From: Burkholderiales bacterium
Lineage (GTDB): Bacteria; Pseudomonadota; Gammaproteobacteria; Burkholderiales; Burkholderiaceae_C
Direction: 5' to 3'
NCBI GenBank assembly: GCA_016213205.1
Contig: JACRAZ010000109.1
Location: 1-64,000 of the forward strand
DNA length: 64,000 nt
Every line of letters starts with the position of its first letter. Position 1 is the first letter of the stretch. A program made the position numbers and the translations under genes. Positions 51,622-61,429 of the stretch are shown here, in pieces. Under the pieces are notes generated by a model. That model searched no databases. It was not told the origin of the DNA and saw only the letters and a list, made by a program, of their open reading frames with translations.

Positions 51622-54600
51622 TCAGACCTGATCGGCTCCAGCAGAGCCGGGCGCCCCAATGCCTGAGTCCGCGCCGTGCAGCGCAAGGACGCCTCGAATC
51701 AGAAAGTCCTTGAGCACGTTGTCCGCCTTAATCTTGACCTTGAACGGCGGCAGTAAACCGCCCTGGATGCGCTCAAAGTAGGCCTTGGCCAAGGCCAAGT
51801 CCACGGTAGCTCGCAGTTCGTCGAAGCGACCGTACTCGTTGAGGTTGGCCTCAGTCACATGCGCGTCAACCAGGACGGCGAGCTTCCCGGCATCCACACC
51901 CAGCGTTGCGACGATGGTTGCGAAGTCCTTGTTCTTCGCCCTGGCCTTGTAGTCGACCAAGTAGTCCCGGAAGGTCCGATCGGGATCGATCTGCACATCG
52001 CCGCGTTGGATGTCGTGCAGGAAGATCTCTGCGAACTTCTGGTCCTCCTGCGAGAGCGACGTGAACGACCGATGCAACTCAGCCAAGGTCGCCTCTTTGG
52101 ATGGCCCGTCGCCGCTCTGCAACTCCTTGAGGTACTTGGCAAAGCGCGAGTTCATGTAGTCCGCGTCGATCTTGCCGGTGTCGATCTCGGTGATGTGGCT
52201 GTCGATGTCGAAGGGGATGCTCTCGCCGGCACCGCCGCCGCCTGCCCCCAGCTCCTTGTAGCGCTGCAGGAGCGTCAGGTACTGCAGCTTCGTGATGGTC
52301 ACCGCAATTGCCTGCATGGGCTCGGTATCGAACTCGTAGACCGACTTGTCCCATGTGAAGCCCTGGATCTTCGCGGCCTCCAGGATGGCGCTGAACCGGT
52401 TGAACTGCTTGGCGAAGGCCGCTCGCGCCGTCAAGTCGTCGGGCAACTTGGCGAAGCCGGCGATGCCTGCCGCGCCGAAGATGGCGCTGATCTCGGTGAA
52501 GCAGTCGTTCAAGCGCTCGAGGTTCCGGGGCAACTGGTCGGCAAAGAGGCCGATGGGCTTGTCGCCGGAATACAGCTTCACCGCAGCATCCACGTTGCGC
52601 TTCATCGTGTGCGGCTTGCGGTAGTAGCGGATCGTGCCAAACGGCTTGTCTGGCCCGAACAGCCGGTTGGTGCGTGAGAACGCCTGGATGATGCTTTCGT
52701 ACTCCAGCAGCTTGTCGCAGTACAGCGTGTTGACCCACTTCGAGTCGAAGCCGGTGAGCATCTGGTTCACCACGATCAGCAGATCCAGCCGCTTTTCAGG
52801 TTCAGCCTCGACACGGATGTAGGGTGCCTTGTGGGCCAGGCGCGCAGCCAGGTCCTTCTTGAAGTTCGCATGGGTTCCCATGTCGAACTTCTGCCCATAG
52901 GTGGCGTTGTAGTCCTTGATGATCTCTTCCAGCCCGGCGGCCTTGAAGGCCGGATCGGTACCAACGGTGTCGTCATCGCTGATGTGCGGATCGAAGAGCG
53001 CGGTGATCTTCAGCGCGGGGCACTGCGTCTTCATCAGGCGGTAGTAGGTGATCGCCTCGGCGATGCTGCTGGTGGCCAAGATAGCGTGGAACTTCCCGCC
53101 CTGGCTCAGCACCACCCAGTTGTCGGCGATGTCCTTCAGCACGGCGTGGCGATGCTCGTCGCGCTCGTACTGAGCGTTCGGCAAGTAGTCTTCAATGCCT
53201 CGCTGGTATTCACCGGCGCCGTCGCGGTGGCCAGCCATCGGCACGTCGTTCACGTACCGGTTGAAGGCCTTCTTCTTGGCCGGGTCCGCCAGCGCCTCAG
53301 CCACGGTCGCCGCCTTGGCCTTCTCCAGCGCCACCGCCTGCCGCACGTCACGGTCGCGGTAGGTCAGAACCTGGTAGGGGTCGAAGCCCAGCACGTTCTT
53401 GTCGCGGATGCCGTCGGCAATGCTGTAGCGGTGCAGTTCGTCCCCAAAGACATCTGTCGTGGTGTTGTCCTTGCGAACGTTCTCCTTGTGGATGGGCGTG
53501 CCGCTGAAGCCGAAGAACACCGCGCCCGAAAAGCTCGCCTTGATGTCGGCCAGCATGTCGCCGAAGGTGGAGCGGTGGCACTCGTCCACGATGAACACGA
53601 TGCGCTTGCCGCGCATGGCCTCCAGGTCGTGTACCTTCAAGCCGTCGGCGTCGTCCGTGATCCGGCTCATCTTCTGGATGGACGTGACGATCAGCGTGTC
53701 CGCAGGCGCGGTGCTCTTCAGCGTTCTGACGAGCACCCCCGTGTTCTCGGTGGCCTGCACCTGGGTGCTGTCACCAGCAAAGTCGCGGTAGGCCTTCAGC
53801 GTCTGCGTTCCCAGTTCCACCCGGTCCAGCAGGAACACCACCTTGTCGGCGTCTTTGGAGTTGGCGATGAGCTGGGCCGATTTGAAGCTCGTCATGGTCT
53901 TGCCCGAGCCCGTGGTGTGCCAGATGTATCCGCCCAGGCGGTTCGGGTTCTTCCAGTCGGTCTTGGCCACCTTGTCGGAAATGGCGTGGGCGGCGTAGTA
54001 CTGGTAGCTGCGCATCACCTTCAGCACGCCGTCCGCCTCGTCGGCCACGGTGTAGAAGCCAATCAACTGGTGCGCCATCGGGATTGACAGCAGGCTGGAG
54101 GTGAAGCTCTTCCAGTCGTTGATGGGCTCGTTGTTGAAGTCGGCCCAGTGGAAGGCGTAGTCCTTGTTGAACTTGCCGTCTGGTCCGGGGTTGGCGAAGT
54201 ACAGCGCCTCCCCTGGCTCCATGGCCACAAAGATCTGAACCAGCGAGAACAAGCCGCTGAACACGCCTTCGCGTGCGTACTTCTGGATCTGGTTGTAGGC
54301 CTGGCTGACCGGCACACCGCTCTTCTTCAACTCGATGTGGATCACTGGCATGCCGTTGATCAGCAACAGCAGGTCGCCCCGGCGGTCGTGTTGCACCTCA
54401 GACCCGCGGGCGTAGCGCGGCTGCTGTGCAATCTGGTAGCGGCTTTGTCCGGCGGCAATCTCGTGCCGGTCGTAGACCTTCAGGCTCACCTCTTTGCCAA
54501 AGTGCAGCGTGTCGGCCGGGTTGTCCCGCGTGATGGACACCGTCTTGCCGTTGATAAAGCCATTCAGCTTCAGTGGTGTGCGCAGGGCGACGATCTGCTC

Positions 54601-54807
54601 CATCACCTGCTGCATCTCGCCGTCGGTCAGCGGCACCTCGTTCAGCCTGTCCTTGCCGCGGTTGTTCTCGAAGAGGATCTGCTTCCAGTTCGCCAGCAGA
54701 TCGGCTTCGCTGGGGCACTTGATGACATCCAGTTCCCCCCAGCCGCGCTGGCGCAACTCGTGCATGACAGCCGTTTCGAATTCGGATTCTTTGGCGAAGG
54801 TGGTCAT
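51622..54807 (-). CDS. hsdR: Type I restriction enzyme HsdR (motor and nuclease)
   Basis: A 1061-residue subunit that translocates and cuts unmethylated DNA in complex with HsdM and HsdS. The N-terminal endonuclease domain has VIHIELKK near 155-162, the E-x-K active-site part. The helicase part has Walker A TTGSGKT near 296-303 and the DEAD-like VDECHRS near 405-412. The C-terminal helical part binds the methylase core. The gene is complete and in frame. It follows hsdS by 15 nt on the same strand, and a 76-nt gap separates it from the integrase. Confidence 0.95.
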   Translation of the reverse strand: MTTFAKESEFETAVMHELRQRGWGELDVIKCPSEADLLANWKQILFENNRGKDRLNEVPLTDGEMQQVMEQIVALRTPLKLNGFINGKTVSITRDNPADTLHFGKEVSLKVYDRHEIAAGQSRYQIAQQPRYARGSEVQHDRRGDLLLLINGMPVIHIELKKSGVPVSQAYNQIQKYAREGVFSGLFSLVQIFVAMEPGEALYFANPGPDGKFNKDYAFHWADFNNEPINDWKSFTSSLLSIPMAHQLIGFYTVADEADGVLKVMRSYQYYAAHAISDKVAKTDWKNPNRLGGYIWHTTGSGKTMTSFKSAQLIANSKDADKVVFLLDRVELGTQTLKAYRDFAGDSTQVQATENTGVLVRTLKSTAPADTLIVTSIQKMSRITDDADGLKVHDLEAMRGKRIVFIVDECHRSTFGDMLADIKASFSGAVFFGFSGTPIHKENVRKDNTTTDVFGDELHRYSIADGIRDKNVLGFDPYQVLTYRDRDVRQAVALEKAKAATVAEALADPAKKKAFNRYVNDVPMAGHRDGAGEYQRGIEDYLPNAQYERDEHRHAVLKDIADNWVVLSQGGKFHAILATSSIAEAITYYRLMKTQCPALKITALFDPHISDDDTVGTDPAFKAAGLEEIIKDYNATYGQKFDMGTHANFKKDLAARLAHKAPYIRVEAEPEKRLDLLIVVNQMLTGFDSKWVNTLYCDKLLEYESIIQAFSRTNRLFGPDKPFGTIRYYRKPHTMKRNVDAAVKLYSGDKPIGLFADQLPRNLERLNDCFTEISAIFGAAGIAGFAKLPDDLTARAAFAKQFNRFSAILEAAKIQGFTWDKSVYEFDTEPMQAIAVTITKLQYLTLLQRYKELGAGGGGAGESIPFDIDSHITEIDTGKIDADYMNSRFAKYLKELQSGDGPSKEATLAELHRSFTSLSQEDQKFAEIFLHDIQRGDVQIDPDRTFRDYLVDYKARAKNKDFATIVATLGVDAGKLAVLVDAHVTEANLNEYGRFDELRATVDLALAKAYFERIQGGLLPPFKVKIKADNVLKDFLIRGVLALHGADSGIGAPGSAGADQV

Positions 54808-54822
54808 AGATAGGGGGCAACC

Positions 54823-56055
54823 TCAGGCGAACATGCTTTTCTCGCAGGCCCACTTCAACTGCTGCACCTTCTTGATCTGGTGGGAATGCAGAAGAATGAG
54901 CTCGTCGACAGAACGGAAAAAGGCGGAGATTCGCATTTGCTCGTGCAACTCCGGGAAGCATATGGAAACTGATGAAATGTCTGCCGCCCTGACATGCACC
55001 ACGGTCTTCCCTTGAGCTCTCCGGGCCAAGTCGCATTTGGGCTGCCCACTCGAGAGAGCGAGAGCCAAGAAATACGGATCCAACCTGTCACAAGGGTTGA
55101 TGATATTCAGATCACCACCGATGATGACTCCTCCTTGAAGAAGCGCGGAAGCTCTAGCGATATCCTCAGAGGTCTCTCCGGAGGCGGGCACTATCACCTC
55201 GTTACCTTTGCTCTTGATCGCGCCCTTCCGATCATCAACAAACGTGTCCACCTGAGTGATGGCAGTTTGATAGTCCGTATAGAGCCTGCCGTAAAGCACG
55301 ATGGGCGTGCCTGACGCCTTGAGCTCACCTTTGGAAAATCCAGACCCTTTAGCGAAGGTCCCGAGTCTCCTCATTTCCTCAGTGGACCAAGCTCCTGTGA
55401 ATCCGCCGAAACGAACCTCCGGAACGTTGGTCCCAGGCTGAGGAAAAGTCTTCTCAATCATCGCCACCCTCAGCGCAAGCAGTTTCTCGTACCTGCAGCG
55501 ATGAAGGGAAGAAAGCTGATCGATATTTCGAAAAACCTGGGCGATACGATTCTGCTCCTGAATATCAGGGAGCATGACAGTCCGCTTCTTCCAATCGTCG
55601 GCATCGAAAAACAGCTTCTCAATATCCACGCCATACGAGCTCAGAAAGAACTTCCGACGCATGGCTGGCAGACTCGCAAGGATGGTGAGGAACTCTGAGA
55701 GGAGCTTCTCGCTGTCGACGGCGGTCAGATACTCATTCGACACAATGGCGCCATCCAGGGCCGGCGGCACGATGCCCGTCGCCCCGTGGACCACCTGACG
55801 CTTGGAAATGACGAAGTCCCCCGCCTTGAGCTCGGCGTAGTTCTTCACCAGGATCTCGCGCCCCAGCAGGTGGCCACGAGAGACGACGCCTTCGTTGCGT
55901 CGCTTGACCGTGATGAGCTCGTAGCGTTGGTCGTCTTCAAGCACGATAGGTCGACGCTTCTCGGCGAGTACGTCGCCAATCTTCTCTTCTGCCCACGGTT
56001 CGCTATAGGCCTTGAACCGAATGCGTGGCACGTTGCGAGTAGTCTGGTCCGCCAT
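54823..56055 (-). CDS. hsdS: Type I specificity subunit HsdS
   Basis: A 410-residue subunit that sets DNA recognition for both methylation and restriction. It has two target-recognition domains in a tandem repeat (about 1-190 and 200-400), each opening with a similar segment (PRIRFKAYSEPWAEEKIGDV and PEVRFGGFTGAWSTEEMRRL) and ending in helical spacers (ILLHSHQIKKVQQLKWACE in the second). The recognition sequence cannot be read from it. The start is separated from the hsdM stop by one nucleotide (TGACATG). Codon use is less GC-rich than in neighbouring core genes, as is common for hsdS. Confidence 0.93.
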   Translation of the reverse strand: MADQTTRNVPRIRFKAYSEPWAEEKIGDVLAEKRRPIVLEDDQRYELITVKRRNEGVVSRGHLLGREILVKNYAELKAGDFVISKRQVVHGATGIVPPALDGAIVSNEYLTAVDSEKLLSEFLTILASLPAMRRKFFLSSYGVDIEKLFFDADDWKKRTVMLPDIQEQNRIAQVFRNIDQLSSLHRCRYEKLLALRVAMIEKTFPQPGTNVPEVRFGGFTGAWSTEEMRRLGTFAKGSGFSKGELKASGTPIVLYGRLYTDYQTAITQVDTFVDDRKGAIKSKGNEVIVPASGETSEDIARASALLQGGVIIGGDLNIINPCDRLDPYFLALALSSGQPKCDLARRAQGKTVVHVRAADISSVSICFPELHEQMRISAFFRSVDELILLHSHQIKKVQQLKWACEKSMFA

Positions 56056-56056
56056 G

Positions 56057-58831
56057 TCAGATCCCTGCCAATAGTGTTTTCAGCTCTTGGATGCCCTTGA
56101 GGTCAAATTCGCCGCCATCCAGCTCTCCTAGCATGCCAGCCAAGGCTTCCTCGGCATGCTGGATGTCCCGCGCGTTGTCGGCATAGGTGATCCTGTACTT
56201 CTCAACCAAGGCTTGCAGCTTGGCGATCACGCCATCCATTACGGAGCCAGGCAGGCGGTGCAGTTCATCCACCATTGGCGCAATCCACTTGTTGGCCAGC
56301 AGTTCATGCACTTGGCCATCAGTCAGTGACTCAATGGTCGATTTGGTCTTCTGATGAAGTGCCGCAGCTTGCTCTCTCTGAAGGTCTTTGAGGTCCTTCT
56401 CCTCATCGAGCAGCGCAAGCGCTTTGATCAACTTGGCGGCAAAAGTGTCGTCGGCAAAGTGGAATTCGCATTGAAGCTCGACGATTCGAGCTTCAACTTT
56501 CGGCTTTCCGAAGGTGCCGTCCTTGTTCGCAGGGATCTTTTCCCAGTTGACCTCTTGGTGCTTGGCAATAAATGCCAACTTATCTTGCTTGGAAGCGCTC
56601 GCTGCAACAATGTCAAGATATGCCTGCAAGGCTTTGATCTCGTCCGTGACTATCTCGCCCAACTGATCCTTGAGCTCGTTTTTGACCTCGGCGATAGCGA
56701 ACTTCTCGTTGGAGCCGTTAAGTACCGAGTATTCCCCATCCGCTTCCGACAGGCTTTCGATGATTTCTCCCAGAGTTGCGCTGATTTCATCCAGCCTCAA
56801 CCCGGACTGACGAAGTGCATCCAATTCCGCCGAGAAGTGGGTCCGTTGAACCAGCTCAAAAGGCAAGATGCGACCCTTCCAGCCCTCCTGCACCTCGACT
56901 TCCTTGCCGTCCTTCTTCTTGACAACAAAGTTCGGATCGACCACACGCGAAGCGTCAAAGCCCTCGGTCTGGAGAACTTCCAGATCTACCGAGATGGGCT
57001 GCCAGTGGTCGTCGAGGACCTGATAGGCCTGGTACTTGTCAATGAGGGCCACCGTGCCGACCTTGTCCAAGCGCGCAAACAGCTCGTCGCAGATAAGCGC
57101 CTCCTGGCGAGGAACCTGCAGCGTGAGCATCTTGCCGATGAGCTCGCCGTGCAGCCAGGGCTTGAAGCCGTCGAACGCACGGGTGAAGGCCTCACCGAAC
57201 TTCGTCACTTCAGGGTGCTGCCGCACCGCTGCAGCCAGGTCATCCACCTTCGGCTGAGCGTAAGGCGTGCCGTCCAAGGTGAACAGGGCATCACGTAGGT
57301 TGGGGAAGGCCTGCCAGTAGTCGCCCAGCGCATCCATCTCGCTAAGCGGGATGCCGCCGAACATGGAGGCGTACAGATCCCAGCTTTCGGGTGGCTCGGA
57401 CGAATCGACGTACCGCGGGATGTTGAGGTTGTAGTCGTTGGCCTCGCCTTGCAGCTCGGTCTTGGGCACCAATCGGCTGAAGCCGGGCACGGTCGCGCGG
57501 GCGGTCACCACATCGGTGATCTTCTTGATGTCGCAGGCGCGGAGCTTGTTGTTCTTGCCCTCTTTGGCGAAGCCCTTGGAGGCGTCCACGAACAGCACGT
57601 CGCTGCCTTCGCGCTTCTGCCTGAGCACGAGGATGACGGTGGGGATGCCGGTGCCGAAGAAGATGTTGGACGGCAGGCCGATGATGGTTTCGAGGTGGTC
57701 GTTCTCGATCAACTGCTTGCGGATGGCGCCTTCCTCACCGCCACGGAACAGCACGCCGTGCGGAAGCACGATGGCCATGATGCCGTTGGGCTTCAGGTGG
57801 TACAGGTCGTGCAGCAGGAAGGCGTAGTCGGCCTTGGACTTGGGGGCCACGCCAAAGCGGGCGTAGCGCGGGTCGGTGTCCTTGTGCAGCGGGTCCCATT
57901 TCTGTGAGTAGGGTGGGTTGGACACCACCGCATCCAGGTACAGCGGGTTGTAGCTGTTGACCGGGTCTTGCTCGTCGAAGTACGGCCAGTCGTCTTCCAG
58001 GGTGTCGGCGTTACGCGTGACGATGTTGCCCGGCAGGATGCCGCGCATGACGAGGTTCATGCGCGTGAGGTTGTAGGTGTTCTCCTTCAGCTCTTGGGCG
58101 TAGTACTTGATGCCGTCTTTGTCGCCCATGTGCTTGGCGATGGCCTGGCCAATGTTGAGCAGCAGCGAGCCCGAGCCGCTGGTGGAGTCGTAGATCTGGA
58201 TGGTTTTGCGGTCCTTCAGGTGGCTCGCGATGACCTCCGACATCAGAACGGACACCTCGTGCGGCGTGTAGAACTCGCCCGCCTTCTTACCCGCATTGGC
58301 CGCAAACATGCCAATCAGGTACTCATAGATGAAGCCGAGCACGTCATAGCCCTGCTTGCCATCCATGGGGATGTCTTTGATCAGCTGGAGAAGCTTGCTG
58401 ATCGCGCTGGTCTGCTTTGCTGCCGTGTCGCCCAGCTTGCTCAGGCCCGTTTCCAGCGTCTTGAAGATACCCTCGAACAGGCGCTTGTGGTTCGGGTGGA
58501 TCAGCCGGCTGAAGGCTGAGAGGGCTTCGCGCACATCTGCGACGTCGAAGTCGCTGGTTTGGTCCAGCCAGGTCGAGAACAGGTGCTTGTGCGCGATGAA
58601 GTAGCCCAGGTTCGACTTGAAGTGGTCGACGGTTTCCGCGTCCTCCTCCGTCACCGCGCTGAAGTCTTCGCCCGTAAAGCCCTCGGCCGCGGCAAAGGCA
58701 ACCAGCTTGTCGGAGAGGTACTTGTAGAAGATGAAGCCAAGGATGTAGTCCTTGTATTCGTTGGCCTCGATCTTCGAGCGCATCTGGTTGGCGGACTCCC
58801 AGATCTTGGATGCGAGCTGCTGCTTGTTCAT
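56057..58831 (-). CDS. hsdM: Type I DNA methyltransferase HsdM, long form
   Basis: A 924-residue N6-adenine methyltransferase subunit. The N-terminal HsdM_N helical domain (about 1-160) is followed by the SAM-binding domain (PHEVSVLMSEVI, IYDSTSGSGSLLLNIG near 200-230) and the catalytic NPPYSQKW near 303-310. The protein continues some 350 residues past the usual HsdM end, with a mostly charged helical tail. Similar long subunits occur in some type I families. It is the first gene of an hsdM-hsdS-hsdR operon reading away from the unknown two-gene operon at 58981. Confidence 0.93.
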   Translation of the reverse strand: MNKQQLASKIWESANQMRSKIEANEYKDYILGFIFYKYLSDKLVAFAAAEGFTGEDFSAVTEEDAETVDHFKSNLGYFIAHKHLFSTWLDQTSDFDVADVREALSAFSRLIHPNHKRLFEGIFKTLETGLSKLGDTAAKQTSAISKLLQLIKDIPMDGKQGYDVLGFIYEYLIGMFAANAGKKAGEFYTPHEVSVLMSEVIASHLKDRKTIQIYDSTSGSGSLLLNIGQAIAKHMGDKDGIKYYAQELKENTYNLTRMNLVMRGILPGNIVTRNADTLEDDWPYFDEQDPVNSYNPLYLDAVVSNPPYSQKWDPLHKDTDPRYARFGVAPKSKADYAFLLHDLYHLKPNGIMAIVLPHGVLFRGGEEGAIRKQLIENDHLETIIGLPSNIFFGTGIPTVILVLRQKREGSDVLFVDASKGFAKEGKNNKLRACDIKKITDVVTARATVPGFSRLVPKTELQGEANDYNLNIPRYVDSSEPPESWDLYASMFGGIPLSEMDALGDYWQAFPNLRDALFTLDGTPYAQPKVDDLAAAVRQHPEVTKFGEAFTRAFDGFKPWLHGELIGKMLTLQVPRQEALICDELFARLDKVGTVALIDKYQAYQVLDDHWQPISVDLEVLQTEGFDASRVVDPNFVVKKKDGKEVEVQEGWKGRILPFELVQRTHFSAELDALRQSGLRLDEISATLGEIIESLSEADGEYSVLNGSNEKFAIAEVKNELKDQLGEIVTDEIKALQAYLDIVAASASKQDKLAFIAKHQEVNWEKIPANKDGTFGKPKVEARIVELQCEFHFADDTFAAKLIKALALLDEEKDLKDLQREQAAALHQKTKSTIESLTDGQVHELLANKWIAPMVDELHRLPGSVMDGVIAKLQALVEKYRITYADNARDIQHAEEALAGMLGELDGGEFDLKGIQELKTLLAGI

Positions 58832-58948
58832 GTTCTCATTGGCCGGGCTTCAGGGGTGGCGTACGCGGTGCCGATTGGGTGGCGAGGCGCGTCACCCGCT
58901 CTGCAGGGTCGAGTGTCGGTGGCCCGCTTTGTACATTAACTTCCTATG

Positions 58949-58967
58949 GTGTCCGCTGCGGGGACAC
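58949..58967. promoter_or_regulatory. Inverted repeat in the hsdM / unknown-operon divergent region
   Basis: GTGTCC-N7-GGACAC lies 13 nt before the start of the unknown gene at 58981 and 117 nt before hsdM on the other strand. Its size fits a dimeric repressor operator. The local sequence TTGTACATTAACTTCC just upstream (58930-58945) is the AT-richest part of the gap and may hold the promoter. Confidence 0.35.
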
Positions 58968-58980
58968 GGTTGAGGGCCAA

Positions 58981-60222
58981 ATGTCTCGCCAATACTCGAG
59001 CAAGGACTTTTTCCGCCAGATGCCGAACGCACTGCTGGCCCGCTACTTTCACAGCCGGGGCCTGCTTCCCGAATTGGACTTCGGCGCCATGCCCGAGGGC
59101 AAGCCCGAGGCGCTGTTCGAGTCCTGGGCCGCGTTGACCGATGTCCAGCGCAGCGCCGCCGAGGCCGACTTCCGCGACATCGTGGCCATGTGCGACCGCA
59201 AGGGCTGGCTGGCCATAGTGGACGAAGCGCGCTGGCAGCTTGAAGACCAGCCCGAGGCGCTGCAGGCCTTCATCGACACTCTGGCCGCGCTGGACGACCA
59301 CCACGCGCGGGCGATGGTGGCGTTTCTGGACCACCCGGAATGCTGGAAAGGCGCCACGCGCTTTCACCATGCCGACGGGCTGACGCACTGGCGCAAGCGC
59401 AAGAACCTGCCGCGCGTGCAGGCGGCGGTGGACAAGGCCAGCGTGGCGCGACTGGCCGAGCTGATCAAGCACTACTTCCGCCAGGCCGACGGCCGGGGCC
59501 GGAACTGCGTGGTGGAGGCCTACCGGCGCGGTACGCGCGACTATTTCTTCGCCTTCCCGGAAGACCACGCGGAACGCAGCATCGAATGGGTGGATGGCGA
59601 GTTCAACCCGCGCCCGCACAACCCGGCCTTCGAGATCGTGTTCGTCTACAGCCAGACCGACGGCACGCTGGACCTGAACTTCCGCGGCGGGCGCAGCGCC
59701 ATCACAGCGCTGCAGGGTATGTTCGCCCAGGCTATCCTGAAGCTGGACGAGTTGCCGCCAGACCCGAAGGACGAACGGGTGTACGACCTGGCGCCGCTGA
59801 CGAAGCCGGGCTTCCAGTTCACGCACCCGGTAGGCTGTGGCGTGGGCACGGTGGTGGTGAAGAAGCTGCGACTGTCGTCCCGCGTGCGGGCTGGCGACAA
59901 GATCACTGTGGAGGCCGACGGGCATAGCAACCGTGAGGCGGTGCACGAGCTGCTGGCGCAGGTGGGCCAGTCGGTGCCGCTACACCTGTACAACGTGACG
60001 CAGGTGGAGCTGGCGGCTACGGTCTTCGTGGCCGAGGGCAAGCCGCCGAAAACGGTGAACATCCGCATCACTCACCCGAACTCGTGTTCGCTGAAGTACG
60101 ACGAGATCGACCTGAGCCTGCGCCAGATGCTGGAGGCCTCGGGTATCGAGCCGCTGACCCCAGCCCCGGCAGCCAATTCGGATGCGGGGGCGCCACTGGC
60201 CCCGGCGGTTGCGGCGGGCTGA
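58981..60222 (+). CDS. Unrecognised island protein beside hsdM (first of a pair)
   Basis: A 413-residue soluble protein that I do not recognise. It opens MSRQYSSKDFFRQMPNALL. The body has many Trp/Arg/Asp residues and no signal or transmembrane segment. Motifs seen are VYSQTDGTLDLNFRGG near 225-240 and VTQVELAATVFV near 340-351, the latter beta-rich. The C-terminal tail is Pro/Ala-rich. No clear nuclease or ATPase motif is visible. The ATG at 58981 lies just after an inverted repeat. The next gene starts 1 nt after its stop, so the two are coupled. It reads divergently from hsdM and may act with the restriction system, regulate it or be a separate defence gene. Confidence 0.75.
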   Translation: MSRQYSSKDFFRQMPNALLARYFHSRGLLPELDFGAMPEGKPEALFESWAALTDVQRSAAEADFRDIVAMCDRKGWLAIVDEARWQLEDQPEALQAFIDTLAALDDHHARAMVAFLDHPECWKGATRFHHADGLTHWRKRKNLPRVQAAVDKASVARLAELIKHYFRQADGRGRNCVVEAYRRGTRDYFFAFPEDHAERSIEWVDGEFNPRPHNPAFEIVFVYSQTDGTLDLNFRGGRSAITALQGMFAQAILKLDELPPDPKDERVYDLAPLTKPGFQFTHPVGCGVGTVVVKKLRLSSRVRAGDKITVEADGHSNREAVHELLAQVGQSVPLHLYNVTQVELAATVFVAEGKPPKTVNIRITHPNSCSLKYDEIDLSLRQMLEASGIEPLTPAPAANSDAGAPLAPAVAAG

Positions 60223-60223
60223 A

Positions 60224-61066
60224 GTGGCGCCGCTGACATCGGCAGCGGCCTTGGCGGAGTTGCTGGCGCGCCTGGGTGCCGCACCTGGGCGAGCGCTGGT
60301 CGTCAGCGCCGATGAGCTGGAGCAATGGCCGCCCGATGCGTTGCGCGCACTCAAGGCGCACGCGGTGCTGCGACCGGGTAAGCCGGGCGACACCGCCGTC
60401 TGCCCGGGGTGCGAGCAGGCCTGCGTGATGCCGGTGCAGCAGCGCATGCGGCCGGGCCTGCCGGCAGCGGCTTTCATCGTCTGCGACCGGCGCGACGACA
60501 TCGGGCGGGTGCCGCTGGCGCCGGCACATCTGGAGCGCTGGCGGGCCGATGGCCATACGCTGGGTGATGCGTTGGCTGTGCTGCTGGGGTCCGGCGCTTG
60601 CCATCCGGTGCCCGCCGTACCGTTCACGTTTCGCGTGGGTCGGGTTGCGGGCTTGGTCGACAAGGCGCCGGTGCAGTTTCGCTTCGATGACCTGGGCCGC
60701 GCGCTGGTGGAGGTGGCCGGGCATGTGTTGGACCTTGCCGCGGTGCTGGCCATCCAGGGCGGCAGGCTGGTGCTGGATACCCGGCATCTTGGCCGATGCG
60801 CCGATGCGCCAACCAGTGGCGCAGCACCGACGGCCGAAACAGCAGCACAGCGCACCACGCGGCTGCTGGACCGCAAGGCGGCGCTTCAACAGCGAGGGGT
60901 GAAGTCCTTCCTGCAAGTCCTGGCCGAGGAGGAAGGCGTCTCGGTGTCGATGATCAAGCGCATCCTGGGCCGCGCGGTGCAGGCCGAAGACGTGTCCCTG
61001 CCGGGCTGGGCGGCCCCGGTAGCACCGCGTGCGGGTGTCTCGCCCAGCAGCAAGACCAAGCGCTGA
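60224..61066 (+). CDS. Unrecognised island protein with C-terminal HTH (second of a pair)
   Basis: A 280-residue protein, starting at a GTG at 60224, 1 nt after the previous stop; an upstream ATG in frame would overlap the first gene. An N-terminal part has AVCPGCEQACVMP near 65-77, a Cys cluster that may bind zinc. The C terminus (about 205-250) reads KAALQQRGVKSFLQVLAEEE and then SVSMIKRILGRA, a probable helix-turn-helix. It could be the DNA-binding regulator or partner of the 413-residue protein. I cannot name the family. Confidence 0.72.
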   Translation: MAPLTSAAALAELLARLGAAPGRALVVSADELEQWPPDALRALKAHAVLRPGKPGDTAVCPGCEQACVMPVQQRMRPGLPAAAFIVCDRRDDIGRVPLAPAHLERWRADGHTLGDALAVLLGSGACHPVPAVPFTFRVGRVAGLVDKAPVQFRFDDLGRALVEVAGHVLDLAAVLAIQGGRLVLDTRHLGRCADAPTSGAAPTAETAAQRTTRLLDRKAALQQRGVKSFLQVLAEEEGVSVSMIKRILGRAVQAEDVSLPGWAAPVAPRAGVSPSSKTKR

Positions 61067-61156
61067 CGAGGGTCGCTGCGCAGCGCGGCGAGACACGTTG
61101 CAAGGCACCCCGGTGCCTCGTTCCCACTGGCACCCATCGACCAAAGAGGTGCCAGC

Positions 61157-61426
61157 ATGTTGAACACGCTCCTGAGACTTCCAGCCGTCAAGGCGCAGTG
61201 CGGCTACAGCCGCAGCACGATCTACCTGCGCATGTCGCAAGGCTTGTGGACCAAGCCGGTGAGCCTCGGCGCGCGGGCTGTGGCCTGGCCGGCGGGCGAC
61301 GTGGCGGCGTTGAACGCGGCGCGCATCGCGGGCAAGAGCGACGAGCAGATTCGCGCGCTGGTGCTGAAGTTGGAGGCCGGGCGCCAGTCCGCTTCGGACC
61401 TCCCTGCGGTGACAGCGCAGGTGTAG
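61157..61426 (+). CDS. AlpA-type DNA-binding regulator
   Basis: An 89-residue protein resembling AlpA/phage excision regulators: LLRLPAVKAQCGYSRSTIYL (helix-turn-helix, about 6-25), then MSQGLWTKPVSLGARAVAWP with the typical W-x-x-P...V-x-W wing. It probably controls the expression of a recombinase or acts as excisionase. AAGAGGTG precedes the ATG. The next gene begins 3 nt after its stop. Confidence 0.82.
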   Translation: MLNTLLRLPAVKAQCGYSRSTIYLRMSQGLWTKPVSLGARAVAWPAGDVAALNAARIAGKSDEQIRALVLKLEAGRQSASDLPAVTAQV

Positions 61427-61429
61427 GCG

